Source: Sphingopyxis sp. (GTDB lineage Bacteria > Pseudomonadota > Alphaproteobacteria > Sphingomonadales > Sphingomonadaceae). Taken from it: a stretch of DNA of 64,000 nucleotides. Location: positions 1 through 64,000 of the forward strand of contig JAGHZY010000017.1 of the NCBI GenBank assembly GCA_017745175.1. The letters are read 5' to 3'. Positions 43,814 to 52,788 of the stretch are shown here, one piece after another. How positions within the stretch are numbered: the first letter of the stretch is position 1; each line of letters starts with the position of its first letter. A program made the translations under genes and the position numbers. The notes below the pieces were generated by a model, which searched no databases, had not been told where the DNA came from, and saw only the letters and a list, made by a program, of their open reading frames with translations.

Positions 43814-44323
43814 GTGGCAGCGGAATCTGTCTCCGAACTGGAACGGCTGACCCGGAAATTCCGGCCGCCGCTGATCGCCTTTTTTTCGCGCCGGGTCGCG
43901 GGTCTCGCTGAGGCCGAGGACATGACCCAGGAGGTTTTTGTGCGGCTGATGCGAACGCAGGCGAACATCGAAGAGACGAGTGCTGCCTATATTTTCCGGA
44001 TCGCCGCGAATCTCGTCAAGGATCGTGCCCGCCATGACCTCGTGCGGCGGCATTTCTCCGATAGCGTGCGAAGCGAAGGCGGCGCGGGCATCGATCCCTT
44101 CGATCCCTTCCGGATCGTTTCGGCGCGCGAGAGTATTTCGGTCCTCTGGGCCGCGATTCAGGCGCTACCCGAACCCACCCAGCAGATATTCATATTGTAT
44201 CGTGTCGAGGATATTCCAAAGCAGGCGATCGCGGACAATTTCGGATTTCATCTGCGAACTGTCGACAAGCATATCTCGCGCGCGCTGGTCTTTCTTGCCC
44301 GGCGAATGAGGCAGCAGGCATGA
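43814..44323 (+). CDS. ECF sigma factor, FecI type
   Basis: A 169-residue sigma-70 family ECF factor. Region 2 carries LIAFFSRRVAGLAEAEDMTQ followed by EVFVRLMRTQ; region 4 carries ALPEPTQQIFILYRVEDIP and the helix-turn-helix KQAIADNFGFHLRTVDKHIS. The start is GTG at 43814, 6 bases after AGGAGG. Its stop overlaps fecR (ATGA), and a signalling-domain receptor follows. In this cell-surface signalling class, ligand binding to the receptor passes through FecR to release the sigma factor, which transcribes the receptor gene. Confidence 0.92.
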   Translation: MAAESVSELERLTRKFRPPLIAFFSRRVAGLAEAEDMTQEVFVRLMRTQANIEETSAAYIFRIAANLVKDRARHDLVRRHFSDSVRSEGGAGIDPFDPFRIVSARESISVLWAAIQALPEPTQQIFILYRVEDIPKQAIADNFGFHLRTVDKHISRALVFLARRMRQQA

Positions 44324-45375
44324 TCCCCCAGAACGACAACGACGGCTTTACCGATCAGGAGGAGCAGGCAGCCGCATGGTGCCTCCGGATTGCCGATCGG
44401 CCGCTCACCTCTGCCGAGCAGGCCGATTTTGACGCATGGCTCGCCGCCGACGGGCGTCACGCCCAATGTTTCGAACAGACGGTGGCGGTATGGCAATGCA
44501 CCGATGCAATCGCGGAACTTCCGGGCTTCCTTTCGCTTCGCGCCAAGGCGCTGACGACGATGGAAAACGCCCGGAACCGGAACGAGCAGCCTGCGCAAGG
44601 CCTGACCCGGCGTCACGCTTTCGGGGCGCTGACTGCGTTCGCGCTGACGGCGAGTACAGGCGCCTGGTATTGGGCCAAAAGCCCCGAGGTCTATGCAACT
44701 TCGGTAGGTGAACGGCGGATCGTCCGGCTCGCTGACGGGTCCAGCGTCTCGCTGGATGCCGCCAGCCGGATGCTGGTGTCCTTCACCGATGAACGGCGCG
44801 CGATCACGCTCGAGCGCGGCCGGGCCAAGTTCGACGTGGCGAAAGATCCGCTCCGGCCGTTTACGGTGACCGCCGGCTCGCAGTCGGTCGTGGCGGTCGG
44901 TACGAGTTTCAGCGTCGAACTGCTGCGTGACCAGTTGCGCGTCCTGCTCTTCGAAGGGCAAGTCGCGGTCGTTCCGAGCGCCGCCGCGGCGGCCGCGATC
45001 AGGACCGGGCGACCCGCGGCGCAGGCGACAAAGCAGTTGTCGCCCGGACAGGAGCTGGTGGCCGATCTTTCGTCGGGGGCGGCAGAAATCCTGCCCGTCG
45101 AGGCGGAGCGTTCGCTTGGCTGGGAAGGAGGGCGGGTCGATTTCGTCGATATGCCTCTCGCCGATGCGGTCGAGCGGATCAACCGTTATGCGGCATCGCC
45201 CATCGTCATCGGCGACGCGGCGGCCGGGCGCCATCTCGTCAACGGCGTGTTCGACGCGGGCGATACCGACAGTTTCGTCAAGGGCGTGACATCGCTCTAT
45301 CCCTTGACTGCGCATGAAGGGAACGGCCAGATCACTATCAAAACTGTAAATTCTGGTAGTTCCGAAGAAAAATAG
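44320..45375 (+). CDS. FecR-type transmembrane sigma regulator
   Basis: A 351-residue protein with an N-terminal cytoplasmic DUF4880-like domain (AAAWCLRIADRPLTSAEQAD, FDAWLAADGRHAQ), one transmembrane segment near residue 105 and the periplasmic FecR domain (VGERRIVRLADGSSVSLDAA, ITLERGRAKFDVAKD, PFTVTAGSQSVVAVGTSFSV). The C-terminal STN-like part (PLADAVERINRYAASPIVIG) touches the receptor. It is translationally coupled to the sigma gene and lies 95 bases before the receptor. Confidence 0.92.
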   Translation: MIPQNDNDGFTDQEEQAAAWCLRIADRPLTSAEQADFDAWLAADGRHAQCFEQTVAVWQCTDAIAELPGFLSLRAKALTTMENARNRNEQPAQGLTRRHAFGALTAFALTASTGAWYWAKSPEVYATSVGERRIVRLADGSSVSLDAASRMLVSFTDERRAITLERGRAKFDVAKDPLRPFTVTAGSQSVVAVGTSFSVELLRDQLRVLLFEGQVAVVPSAAAAAAIRTGRPAAQATKQLSPGQELVADLSSGAAEILPVEAERSLGWEGGRVDFVDMPLADAVERINRYAASPIVIGDAAAGRHLVNGVFDAGDTDSFVKGVTSLYPLTAHEGNGQITIKTVNSGSSEEK

Positions 45376-45470
45376 CGCCGCTGGATAAAATCAGAGGCGT
45401 AAATCGACGGCTGGTTCGTCTTTATGACAGAGGGGCAACAATATCGACCCCTCGCATAGAGGGAGAGGAT

Positions 45471-48400
45471 ATGTCCAAACGTCGTTATTTGTTGTCGAGT
45501 CTTGCGCTCGGCGCACTGGTTGCCATGTCGGCGCCGGCGCGGGCCGAAGCGCGTCAGGTCCAGCAGTTCGATATTCCGGCCCAGGATCTGGGCGGTGCGC
45601 TGCGCGCTTTCGCGCGTGCGTCGGGGGTGCAGGTGATTTTCGATGGCAAGGCGGTGCGCGGCAAGCGGAGCGAGGCGCTACGATATCGCTCGGGCGCCGA
45701 AGAGGCTCTTCGTGAACTGCTCCGCGGAACCGGACTGACCTATCGCCGCAACGGCAAGATCTTCATTGTAAGCCCGGCGCGCAAGGTCGCGCTGGCGCCG
45801 GCCGAAATGGCGAGCGCGGCGCCGGTCATGGTCGCTCCGGCGGCGTCGGGCCAAGAGATCAACGATGGCAGCGAAATCATCGTTACGGCGCAAAAGAAGG
45901 AAGAGAAGATCATCGACGTTCCGATCGCGTTGACGGCGCTGTCGTCGGCAGCGCTTGACGACCGCAAGATCGAAGGCGGGGCTGAACTGCTGCGCGCAGT
46001 TCCGAACATGAATTTTTCCAAGGGCAACTTCAGCATGTACAACATCGCGATCCGCGGGATCGGGACAAAGGCGGTATCCGCCTCGACCGACCCCGCGGTG
46101 GCGGTGAGCTTCAACAACACCCCGCTGATCCGCAACCGCCTGTTCGAATCCGAATTTTTCGACATGCAGCGGGTCGAGGTGCTGCGCGGACCGCAGGGAA
46201 CGCTTTACGGCCGCAATGCGACGGGCGGCGTGGTCAATCTGATACCCGCATTGCCCGATCTTCAGGATTTCGGGCTCGATGCCAAGGTTGAGGTCGGCAA
46301 TTACAAGACCATGCGCGCATCGGCGATGATCAACGTGCCGTTGGGCGACACGCTGGCGGTGCGCGTGGCCGGTGCGCTGACCAGCCGCGACGGATTCGAC
46401 TATAACAGCTTTACCGACAGGCGCGTGAATGGCCGTGAGCTGTGGTCGACACGTGCCTCGATTGCGTGGGAGCCGGGCGACCGTTTCCGCGCCAATGCGA
46501 TCTGGCAGCATTTCGACGAAGACGACAATCGCTCGCGTACCGGCAAGCAGCTCTGCGCGCGTGATCCGGGGCCGGCGACGGTCGGCGGCGTCCGGGTGCC
46601 CGACGGGACCCGGAATGAGGCAGCCGGCCGTCAGGAGCTCGATCTGCGGTCGCGGCTCAGCCAGGGTTGCCTGCCGGTCTCGCTCTATGACGATCGTTCC
46701 TATGGCGCGCCCAATGCCGGCGGTTACGCCGCCATCGTCGCCGGTTCCACCGACTATGTCAAAATGGGCTACCGCGGCAACGAGCTTTTGCGCGGACTGG
46801 TTCGCGGCGATCCGTTTGCGGGTGTCGAGCAATCGCGCAACCTGCGCGAAATCGCGACGGGCATCGATCCGGTGTTCCGCGCGAGGAATGATGTCTTCCA
46901 GCTCAACATGGAATTTGACCTGAGTGACGGGTTGAAGCTGGTATCGCAGACCGCCTATGCGCGTGATCGCTATTATTCGTCGCAAGACTACAACCGTTTC
47001 GTCTCGGCGCCGGTCTTCGTCGATACGTCGGGATTGATGGATGGCCTGCCGGGAACTCCGGACATTGTCATTCCGCGGCCGGGGCGGCCGCCGCTTGTCA
47101 TTCCCGGGCGCCCCAATCCCAGGCCGATCGACCAGTCGCACGCGGCGCCGGGCGGGATATATTGCGACCCGCAGCTCGGCTGCTCGAACCGGATGCTGTC
47201 GATGGATCTCAGCCGGTCGCGCAACCGCCAATGGTCGCAGGAGTTTCGCCTGCAATCAGCGTTCGACGGGCCGCTCAATTTTAGCCTCGGCGTCAACTAT
47301 CTGAACTTCAAATCCCAGGATGACTATTTTGTATTCAACAACCTCTATTCATTCATAGCCTATAACCGGTACAATCGGTCCATATCCTCGGCTCCCGGCA
47401 GCGAATTCCAATATAGTGATTGTCCGCCTGACGTGACGACCCGGGACTGCATCTATGTCGATCCCAATCCGGTCTCCTCGCTGGACGAAAAAGGACATAA
47501 TTATTTCCGCAGCCGCAACAATGTCCAAACCAGATCCTGGGCAATCTTCGGCGAGACCTATTGGAACGTTACCGACGAATTGAAGGTCACCGCGGGGCTG
47601 CGGTTCACCCGCGACGACAAGCGCGCGATCCTCTATCCGAGTCAGCTCCTTCTGGGCGGCGGCGCGAACGGAACCAGCGGCGGCAGCGTCAGCGGCGGAT
47701 ATTATGCCAATGATCCGCTCGAGCAGCGCTGGTCGAAGCCGACCGGGCGACTGGTGGTCGACTGGAAGCCCGACCTTGCGTTCACCGACGATACGCTGGT
47801 CTATGCATCGGCGTCGCATGGCTACAAAGGCGGCGGCGCCAATCCGGCGCGCCCCGCGATCGCCGACTATAATGTCCAGTTTGGGAACATTTCCCCGACC
47901 TTCAAGCCCGAATATGTCAACGCGTTCGAGATCGGGACGAAGAACAGCTTCGACGGCGGGCGGCTGACGCTCAATGCCACCGGATTCTTCTATGATTATA
48001 CCGGCTATCAGGTTTCGCAGATCGTCGACCGCATCGCACTCAACGAGAATTTCGATGCGACGAGCTGGGGGCTGGAGCTTGAGGCCGCATGGCGTCCGTC
48101 GCGTGCGTTCCGGGTCGATGCCAATCTCGGCTACCTGCAGACGCGATTGAAGAAGGGGGCAAGGTCGGTCGACGTGATGGACCGCACCCAGGGCAATTCT
48201 GACTGGGTGCTGCTTCGTCCCTTCCTGCAAGTTCCTTCGAATTGCATCGCGCCGCGCGCCTATGTCGAGCGGATCCTGCAAAACTCGGCGAACAGCAGCG
48301 CTACTGCGGGCGCTGCGCTCTACGGGCTGTGCGGCCAGTCCAGCGGGTTCGGCAATTTCGATCCGAGCACCCCGGCGGGCTTCTATGCGCAGCAATATGG

Positions 48401-48896
48401 ATTCACATATGACCCCTTCGCTCCCTATGATCCGGCCAAGGTAGGCGCGATCATTCCCTTTGATCCGGCGAACCCGGACGCGTGGCGAGGCCAGGTCAGC
48501 GGCGCGCCCAACGGGGGGCGTGGTTTCGCTGCCGACCTTGCGGGCAACGAACTGCCCAATTCGCCGCGGATTACGGCGAACATCGGGGCACAATATACCT
48601 TCTTTCTCGGTGACTGGGACCTCACCGTGCGCGGCGACTATTATCGCCAGTCAAAGAGCTTCGCGCGCGTTTATAACACCGCGTATGACCGGCTTAAGGC
48701 TTGGGACAATGTCAACGTCGCGGTGACGCTGGCGCGCCCCGATTCAGACCTGACCTTCCAGTTCTACGTCAAGAATCTGTTCAACGACGCGCCGATCACC
48801 GACTTTTTCACCAACAGCGACGATTCCCTGCTCAGCACCAATGTCTTCACGCTCGATCCGCGCATCATCGGGTTCAGCGCCATGAAGCGGTTTTGA
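45471..48896 (+). CDS. TonB-dependent receptor with signalling (STN) domain, FecA type
   Basis: An 1141-residue transducer receptor. A signal peptide (LALGALVAMSAPARAEA) is followed by the secretin/TonB short N-terminal domain (FDIPAQDLGGALRAFARASG, VQVIFDG, AEEALRELLRGTGLTY), a TonB box-like ending (IIVTAQKKEE), the plug (LLRAVPNMNFSKGNFSMYN, GPQGTLYGRNATGGVVNLIP) and a long barrel. It is the partner of the sigma/FecR pair upstream. The barrel is larger than usual for siderophores, with long extracellular loops around residues 350-560. The ligand is unknown: an iron chelate, haem or a carbohydrate are all possible. Confidence 0.93.
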   Translation: MSKRRYLLSSLALGALVAMSAPARAEARQVQQFDIPAQDLGGALRAFARASGVQVIFDGKAVRGKRSEALRYRSGAEEALRELLRGTGLTYRRNGKIFIVSPARKVALAPAEMASAAPVMVAPAASGQEINDGSEIIVTAQKKEEKIIDVPIALTALSSAALDDRKIEGGAELLRAVPNMNFSKGNFSMYNIAIRGIGTKAVSASTDPAVAVSFNNTPLIRNRLFESEFFDMQRVEVLRGPQGTLYGRNATGGVVNLIPALPDLQDFGLDAKVEVGNYKTMRASAMINVPLGDTLAVRVAGALTSRDGFDYNSFTDRRVNGRELWSTRASIAWEPGDRFRANAIWQHFDEDDNRSRTGKQLCARDPGPATVGGVRVPDGTRNEAAGRQELDLRSRLSQGCLPVSLYDDRSYGAPNAGGYAAIVAGSTDYVKMGYRGNELLRGLVRGDPFAGVEQSRNLREIATGIDPVFRARNDVFQLNMEFDLSDGLKLVSQTAYARDRYYSSQDYNRFVSAPVFVDTSGLMDGLPGTPDIVIPRPGRPPLVIPGRPNPRPIDQSHAAPGGIYCDPQLGCSNRMLSMDLSRSRNRQWSQEFRLQSAFDGPLNFSLGVNYLNFKSQDDYFVFNNLYSFIAYNRYNRSISSAPGSEFQYSDCPPDVTTRDCIYVDPNPVSSLDEKGHNYFRSRNNVQTRSWAIFGETYWNVTDELKVTAGLRFTRDDKRAILYPSQLLLGGGANGTSGGSVSGGYYANDPLEQRWSKPTGRLVVDWKPDLAFTDDTLVYASASHGYKGGGANPARPAIADYNVQFGNISPTFKPEYVNAFEIGTKNSFDGGRLTLNATGFFYDYTGYQVSQIVDRIALNENFDATSWGLELEAAWRPSRAFRVDANLGYLQTRLKKGARSVDVMDRTQGNSDWVLLRPFLQVPSNCIAPRAYVERILQNSANSSATAGAALYGLCGQSSGFGNFDPSTPAGFYAQQYGFTYDPFAPYDPAKVGAIIPFDPANPDAWRGQVSGAPNGGRGFAADLAGNELPNSPRITANIGAQYTFFLGDWDLTVRGDYYRQSKSFARVYNTAYDRLKAWDNVNVAVTLARPDSDLTFQFYVKNLFNDAPITDFFTNSDDSLLSTNVFTLDPRIIGFSAMKRF

Positions 48897-49243
48897 TATT
48901 GGTATCTCATTTAAAGTAATCATGAAATATATTATGAAAACTTGTGAGATTTGATAAATTACCATTATATCTTTCTGATTTCTTGATGGCGATTATTAAA
49001 ATTAAATGCGTGAATTTTCTATTATATTATATTTGTTTTGATAATAGAAATAATGAAAATGTAATAAGCAAACATGCTTATTCAATTGATATGACTTACC
49101 TGAATTTTGATAAGTAAGTATATGGTATATATTCCATAAATATAACAACGTATATTGACTCGTTAATCTACAGTACTAATATGATTATGCATCGATTCGT
49201 TTGATGCTGAATAATAATTCTAATAGTAAACAGGAGAGATGAT
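48897..49243. other. Very AT-rich intergenic island
   Basis: By hand count, 48901-49241 has about 82 G or C in 341 bases, near 24%, against clearly above 60% in the flanking genes. It has no open frame of note. It contains a perfect 8-bp inverted repeat AATAAGCA-AACA-TGCTTATT (49063-49082) and a second dyad ACTTAC (49093-49098) / GTAAGT (49114-49119). It must carry the promoter of the secreted-protein gene at 49244, whose AGGAG is at 49232-49236. AT-rich DNA of this kind is a typical target of silencers such as MucR. Confidence 0.8.
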
Positions 49244-49783
49244 ATGAGGAATATTGTTGCTCTTTGCGCAGCTGCGCTTGCTCTGGCGAGCCCAGGTGTT
49301 GCCCAGGCCCAAGGGGCCACTTTTTCTCCGGCTCCGGGGTCCTATGTCTTCACGGGTTCGGTTGAAGTGAAGAAGAACCTGCCCGTCTGGACCACATGCG
49401 ATCTGACGTTGACAATCAACGTGGCGGCGGGCGGTACGGCCACTTCCACGGCTTCCCTTGCCGGGGCTTTCCCGTGCACGGGAATCACCTTTACGGGCGG
49501 CCCCTTTTTGACCGACGGACTGTCACCTCCGACGATCTCGCTGGTGGAGATCGCTGACGTGACCATCAACATTCCGCCGGTGCCGCCGTTCGCCGCCGAC
49601 TCTTGCTTCGGCACTCTCTACGCCGTTTGGGGTGGAAACGGTCCGCCGAATCCGCGTACGATCGAGTTCCAGGATCCCCTGTCGGACACGCCCGATGCCG
49701 GCTCGCCGGGATCGCAGCCCAACTGCAAGATCAAGGGAACGGTTTCGCAGGCTTCCGGCGCTACACAGCTTAACATCAACTGA
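49244..49783 (+). CDS. Small secreted protein, PraB-like
   Basis: A 179-residue protein with a signal peptide (IVALCAAALALASPGVAQAQ). The mature part (ATFSPAPGSYVFTGSVEV, then CDLTLTINVAAGGTATSTAS) is beta-rich, with four Cys that could make two disulfides. The pattern resembles PraB-type secreted proteins of pseudomonads, which affect biofilm and hydrophobic-substrate growth; that resemblance is weak. AGGAG precedes the ATG. It lies behind the AT-rich island and is closed by a terminator before the next receptor gene. Confidence 0.75.
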   Translation: MRNIVALCAAALALASPGVAQAQGATFSPAPGSYVFTGSVEVKKNLPVWTTCDLTLTINVAAGGTATSTASLAGAFPCTGITFTGGPFLTDGLSPPTISLVEIADVTINIPPVPPFAADSCFGTLYAVWGGNGPPNPRTIEFQDPLSDTPDAGSPGSQPNCKIKGTVSQASGATQLNIN

Positions 49784-49831
49784 CGGTCACTCCCGGAAGC
49801 CGCCATCGAGTCCGGATGGCGGGCCCAACCT

Positions 49832-49862
49832 GGCGGGCGCCCGTAAGGGGCGCCTGCCTTTT
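49832..49862 (+). terminator. Rho-independent terminator of the secreted-protein gene
   Basis: A 10-bp stem (GGCGGGCGCC 49832-49841 with GGCGCCTGCC 49849-49858, one G-T pair) with a 7-base loop is followed by TTTT. It lies 48 bases after the stop of the secreted protein and separates it from the receptor gene. Confidence 0.85.
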
Positions 49863-49943
49863 GCGTCAGACAGGATGTTTCGGGATTGTTCTTTGCGTCG
49901 TGATGGCAGTTCTGCGCGACAGGGATGCGCGCGTAGCGGGCGA

Positions 49944-52514
49944 GTGACCGACGCGCCCTGCTCCTGCGGCCTTTTCATTATGCTGGCGTTCTGGGCCGTA
50001 GCGGTCTTCCTGTATGCCACGGGTGTCGATCGGGCGGACGCACAAACGGTTTTGTACAGCGCCGGAACGGACTTGGCGGCTGAAACCGGGCGGCCGGCTG
50101 CGCCCGGGATGGTTGCGACCGACCCCGAGATCGTTGTCACCGCCGAACGCCGGGGCGAGGCGAAGGTCGCGGCCGAAACCGAGTTCGACGAGGAAGCGAT
50201 CGCGGCCCGCGGCGCCGACAGCATTCAGGATCTGCTGACGCGCCTTGCGCCCTTCATCGACGGCAATGGCGAGGAACCGGTCATCCTGATCAACGGCAAG
50301 CCTTCGGGCTTTGATCGCTCGATCCTTTCCTACCCGGCCGAAGCACTCGACCGGCTCGCCGTGCTGAAGCCCGAAGCCGCGGTGCGATATGGCGAGGCAC
50401 CGGGAAAACGCGTCGTCAATCTGGTGCTCAAGAAGAATTTCGCGATGCTGAATGCCGACGCCACCGGCAATTTCGCCACGGCGGGCGGCCAATATGGCGG
50501 CTCGTTGTCCGTCCGGCGAACCGCTATCGGTGGCGACACGCGCTGGAACGCGCAGGCGCGCATCGGTGTGGACAGTGCCTTTTACAAGAGCGCTCGCAAC
50601 ATACCGCGGCGCGACGGAATATTCGACAGTACCGGTTTCGTCTCCGCACCCGGCGGAGGAGAGATCGATCCGGCGCTCAGTCTGGCAGCAGGGCAGAGGG
50701 TGGACGTCGCCGCCATCCCGCCGGGCGCGCTGATCGGAATGCCCCGCCTGGACGATTTCGCGGCGGCGGCCGGCGCACTCCATCCCGTCGATCCCGACCG
50801 CTTCGAAACATTGCAATCGTCACGGCGTACCGCCGCGCTCGGCCTCGGTGCCACGCGCCCGCTGGGCGATTTTTCGGCCTCGCTGAACCTCAACGCAAGC
50901 AGGAGCAGCAGCGACGGGTTGCGCGGCTTGCCGATGGCATCGGTCATCATCCCGGCGGGGCACCCCTGGTCGCCCTTCACGACCGATGTTGCGCTGACGC
51001 GGCCCTTTTCGGGCGAGCGCGCTCTTCGAACCGACAATGGCTTCACTTCACTGGGCGCATCGCTGACGCTGAATGGCAGTATCGGCGGCTGGCAGACCAG
51101 CTTGGCCGTAAGCTATTTGCGCAACCGGGCCGACAATTATCTCGAAAGCGGCGTCGACGTCGCGCACGTCCAGCAATTGATCGACGCGTTCGATCCCGCC
51201 TTCAACCCCTATGGCGTGTGGAGCGACGGACTGATGATCGCCACCCGCAACCGAACGAAAGGTCAGAATATCACCGCCCGGTTCAACGTGCGAAAGACGA
51301 TTCTCGACCTTCCCGCCGGACCGCTCACCTGGAATCTCACCGCCAATACGGGGCGCAACGATACGCGAAGCCGGCAAACCGACGCATCGGGGCTCCTGAT
51401 CGCTTCGAACAAGGCAGTACGCAGCCAGTCGAGCGGACAGATGTCGGTCAGCGTGCCGGTTTCGCGCGCCAGCGAGGCTGGGCCGGGCTGGCCGGGCGAC
51501 CTGACCATCGACCTGTCCGCCAACGCGCAAACGATGACGGGAAGCCGTCTGCAAAAGGGCTTCGGTGGCAGTGTCAGCTGGTCACCATGGCCGATCATCC
51601 AGCTACGCGCGGCGATCGACCATTCGGATAATGCGCCGTCGTTCGACCAGCTCGATGCGCCGATCGTCACCACGATCAATCGTATCTTCGATTATGCGCG
51701 GCAGGAGATCGCCGAGCCCGTCTGGATTACCGGCGGCAATCCCGATCTGAAGCGCGGTCGCCGGCAAAGGCTGACCCTCGCCGCGACGGTGCGACCGCTG
51801 GGTAACGAGATTTTGACGCTGAATCTCGGCTATCGCCAGTCGGTCGCGAAAGGGGGACTCGCGGCTTTTCCCGAACTGACCCCGATGATCGAGGCGGCGT
51901 TTCCGGAGCGTGTGACGCGCGATGCCGAAGGGCGGCTCGTCGCGGTCGATGCGCGGGCGATCAATGTCGCGCGCGATACCAGTGCCGACCTGTCGGCCGG
52001 CGCAGCTCTCCGGTTGGCGATCGGAGGCGGCGAGGGATGGGGCGGCACGACCGGCGATCCGCTTCAGTTCGATCTTGTGCTCGACCACAGCCTGCGGCTG
52101 AAAAACGAACTGCTGACCCGGCCGGGTGTTCCGGTAATCGACCAGCTTCGCGCCGGCGGACAATCGCGCCATAGCCTGTCGTTCCAGGCCTCGCTGGGTC
52201 GACGAAGTTTCGGGGCCAATCTGGACGGCAGCTGGAGCAGCGCGGGGCGCTTGCGGGGCGCGGGCGAAATCTTCACCGTCAAGCCGCCGCTCCGGCTCAA
52301 CCTTTCGGCTTTCATCGAACCCGGACGCCTGTTCGGGGTTCCGGGCAGGAAGGGCTTGTTGAAAAACCTCAGACTGTCGGTCGATATCGACGATCTTCTG
52401 AACGGCTATCGCCGTGTGAGGCGCGAAGACGGGACGGTGCCCGCGGGATACAGCCGCAATGAAATCGACCCGCTCGGGCGTGCGGTCCGGCTGACGCTGC
52501 GCAAGAAATTCTGA
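49944..52514 (+). CDS. TonB-dependent receptor, start uncertain
   Basis: A receptor of about 856 residues. The hydrophobic signal (FIMLAFWAVAVFLYATG) ends near DRADAQ. Then come IVVTAERRGEAKVAAETEFD, a plug with the dense core VILINGKPSG and VVNLVLKKNF, and a barrel ending RAVRLTLRKKF. It has no STN domain. The frame is open far upstream, but a terminator lies at 49832-49862, so the start should be after it. I chose GTG at 49944; ATG at 49980 or 49875 are alternatives, and none has a strong ribosome site. The ligand is unknown. Confidence 0.83.
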   Translation: MTDAPCSCGLFIMLAFWAVAVFLYATGVDRADAQTVLYSAGTDLAAETGRPAAPGMVATDPEIVVTAERRGEAKVAAETEFDEEAIAARGADSIQDLLTRLAPFIDGNGEEPVILINGKPSGFDRSILSYPAEALDRLAVLKPEAAVRYGEAPGKRVVNLVLKKNFAMLNADATGNFATAGGQYGGSLSVRRTAIGGDTRWNAQARIGVDSAFYKSARNIPRRDGIFDSTGFVSAPGGGEIDPALSLAAGQRVDVAAIPPGALIGMPRLDDFAAAAGALHPVDPDRFETLQSSRRTAALGLGATRPLGDFSASLNLNASRSSSDGLRGLPMASVIIPAGHPWSPFTTDVALTRPFSGERALRTDNGFTSLGASLTLNGSIGGWQTSLAVSYLRNRADNYLESGVDVAHVQQLIDAFDPAFNPYGVWSDGLMIATRNRTKGQNITARFNVRKTILDLPAGPLTWNLTANTGRNDTRSRQTDASGLLIASNKAVRSQSSGQMSVSVPVSRASEAGPGWPGDLTIDLSANAQTMTGSRLQKGFGGSVSWSPWPIIQLRAAIDHSDNAPSFDQLDAPIVTTINRIFDYARQEIAEPVWITGGNPDLKRGRRQRLTLAATVRPLGNEILTLNLGYRQSVAKGGLAAFPELTPMIEAAFPERVTRDAEGRLVAVDARAINVARDTSADLSAGAALRLAIGGGEGWGGTTGDPLQFDLVLDHSLRLKNELLTRPGVPVIDQLRAGGQSRHSLSFQASLGRRSFGANLDGSWSSAGRLRGAGEIFTVKPPLRLNLSAFIEPGRLFGVPGRKGLLKNLRLSVDIDDLLNGYRRVRREDGTVPAGYSRNEIDPLGRAVRLTLRKKF

Positions 52515-52695
52515 TACTGCGCCCTTGTTTCCGGACGGCAAGGCGCTCGCGCCGGGACCGCTGTCCTTCGCTGTTCCGGCAAGCGCGACCCTCGCGGCAT
52601 TGTCGCAGGCGGTGAAGGCAGTCCAAGGCGGCCGACATGTCTGTCATATCGGAGTTTCTGCCGATTTTCGATAAAATCACTGTTTACTGTATTTA

Positions 52696-52771
52696 TGGTG
52701 CCGGCTGTCAGACTCGAACTGACGACCTACCGCTTACAAGGCGGTTGCTCTACCAACTGAGCTAAGCCGGC
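52696..52771 (-). tRNA. tRNA-Thr(UGU)
   Basis: Read on the minus strand, the 76-base cloverleaf starts GCCGGCTTAGC at 52771 and ends GCCGGCACCA at 52696. The acceptor stem is perfect (GCCGGC with GCCGGC), the D-loop is GCTCAGTTGGTAGAGC, the anticodon arm is ACCGC-CTTGTAA-GCGGT and the T-arm is GTCAG-TTCGAGT-CTGAC. The anticodon TGT reads ACA threonine codons. CCA is encoded. Confidence 0.97.
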
Positions 52772-52788
52772 GCTGGCTGCCCTTTGCT

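Noticed and set aside
45399-45420. GTAAATC...CGTC as an ECF sigma promoter for the FecA-type receptor
   Set aside because: The gap between the two elements is 12-13 bases, shorter than the roughly 16 expected, so I did not list it as a promoter.
49632-49943. Extended N-terminus of the TonB receptor frame
   Set aside because: It runs through the secreted-protein gene and a terminator, so it cannot be part of the same translated product.
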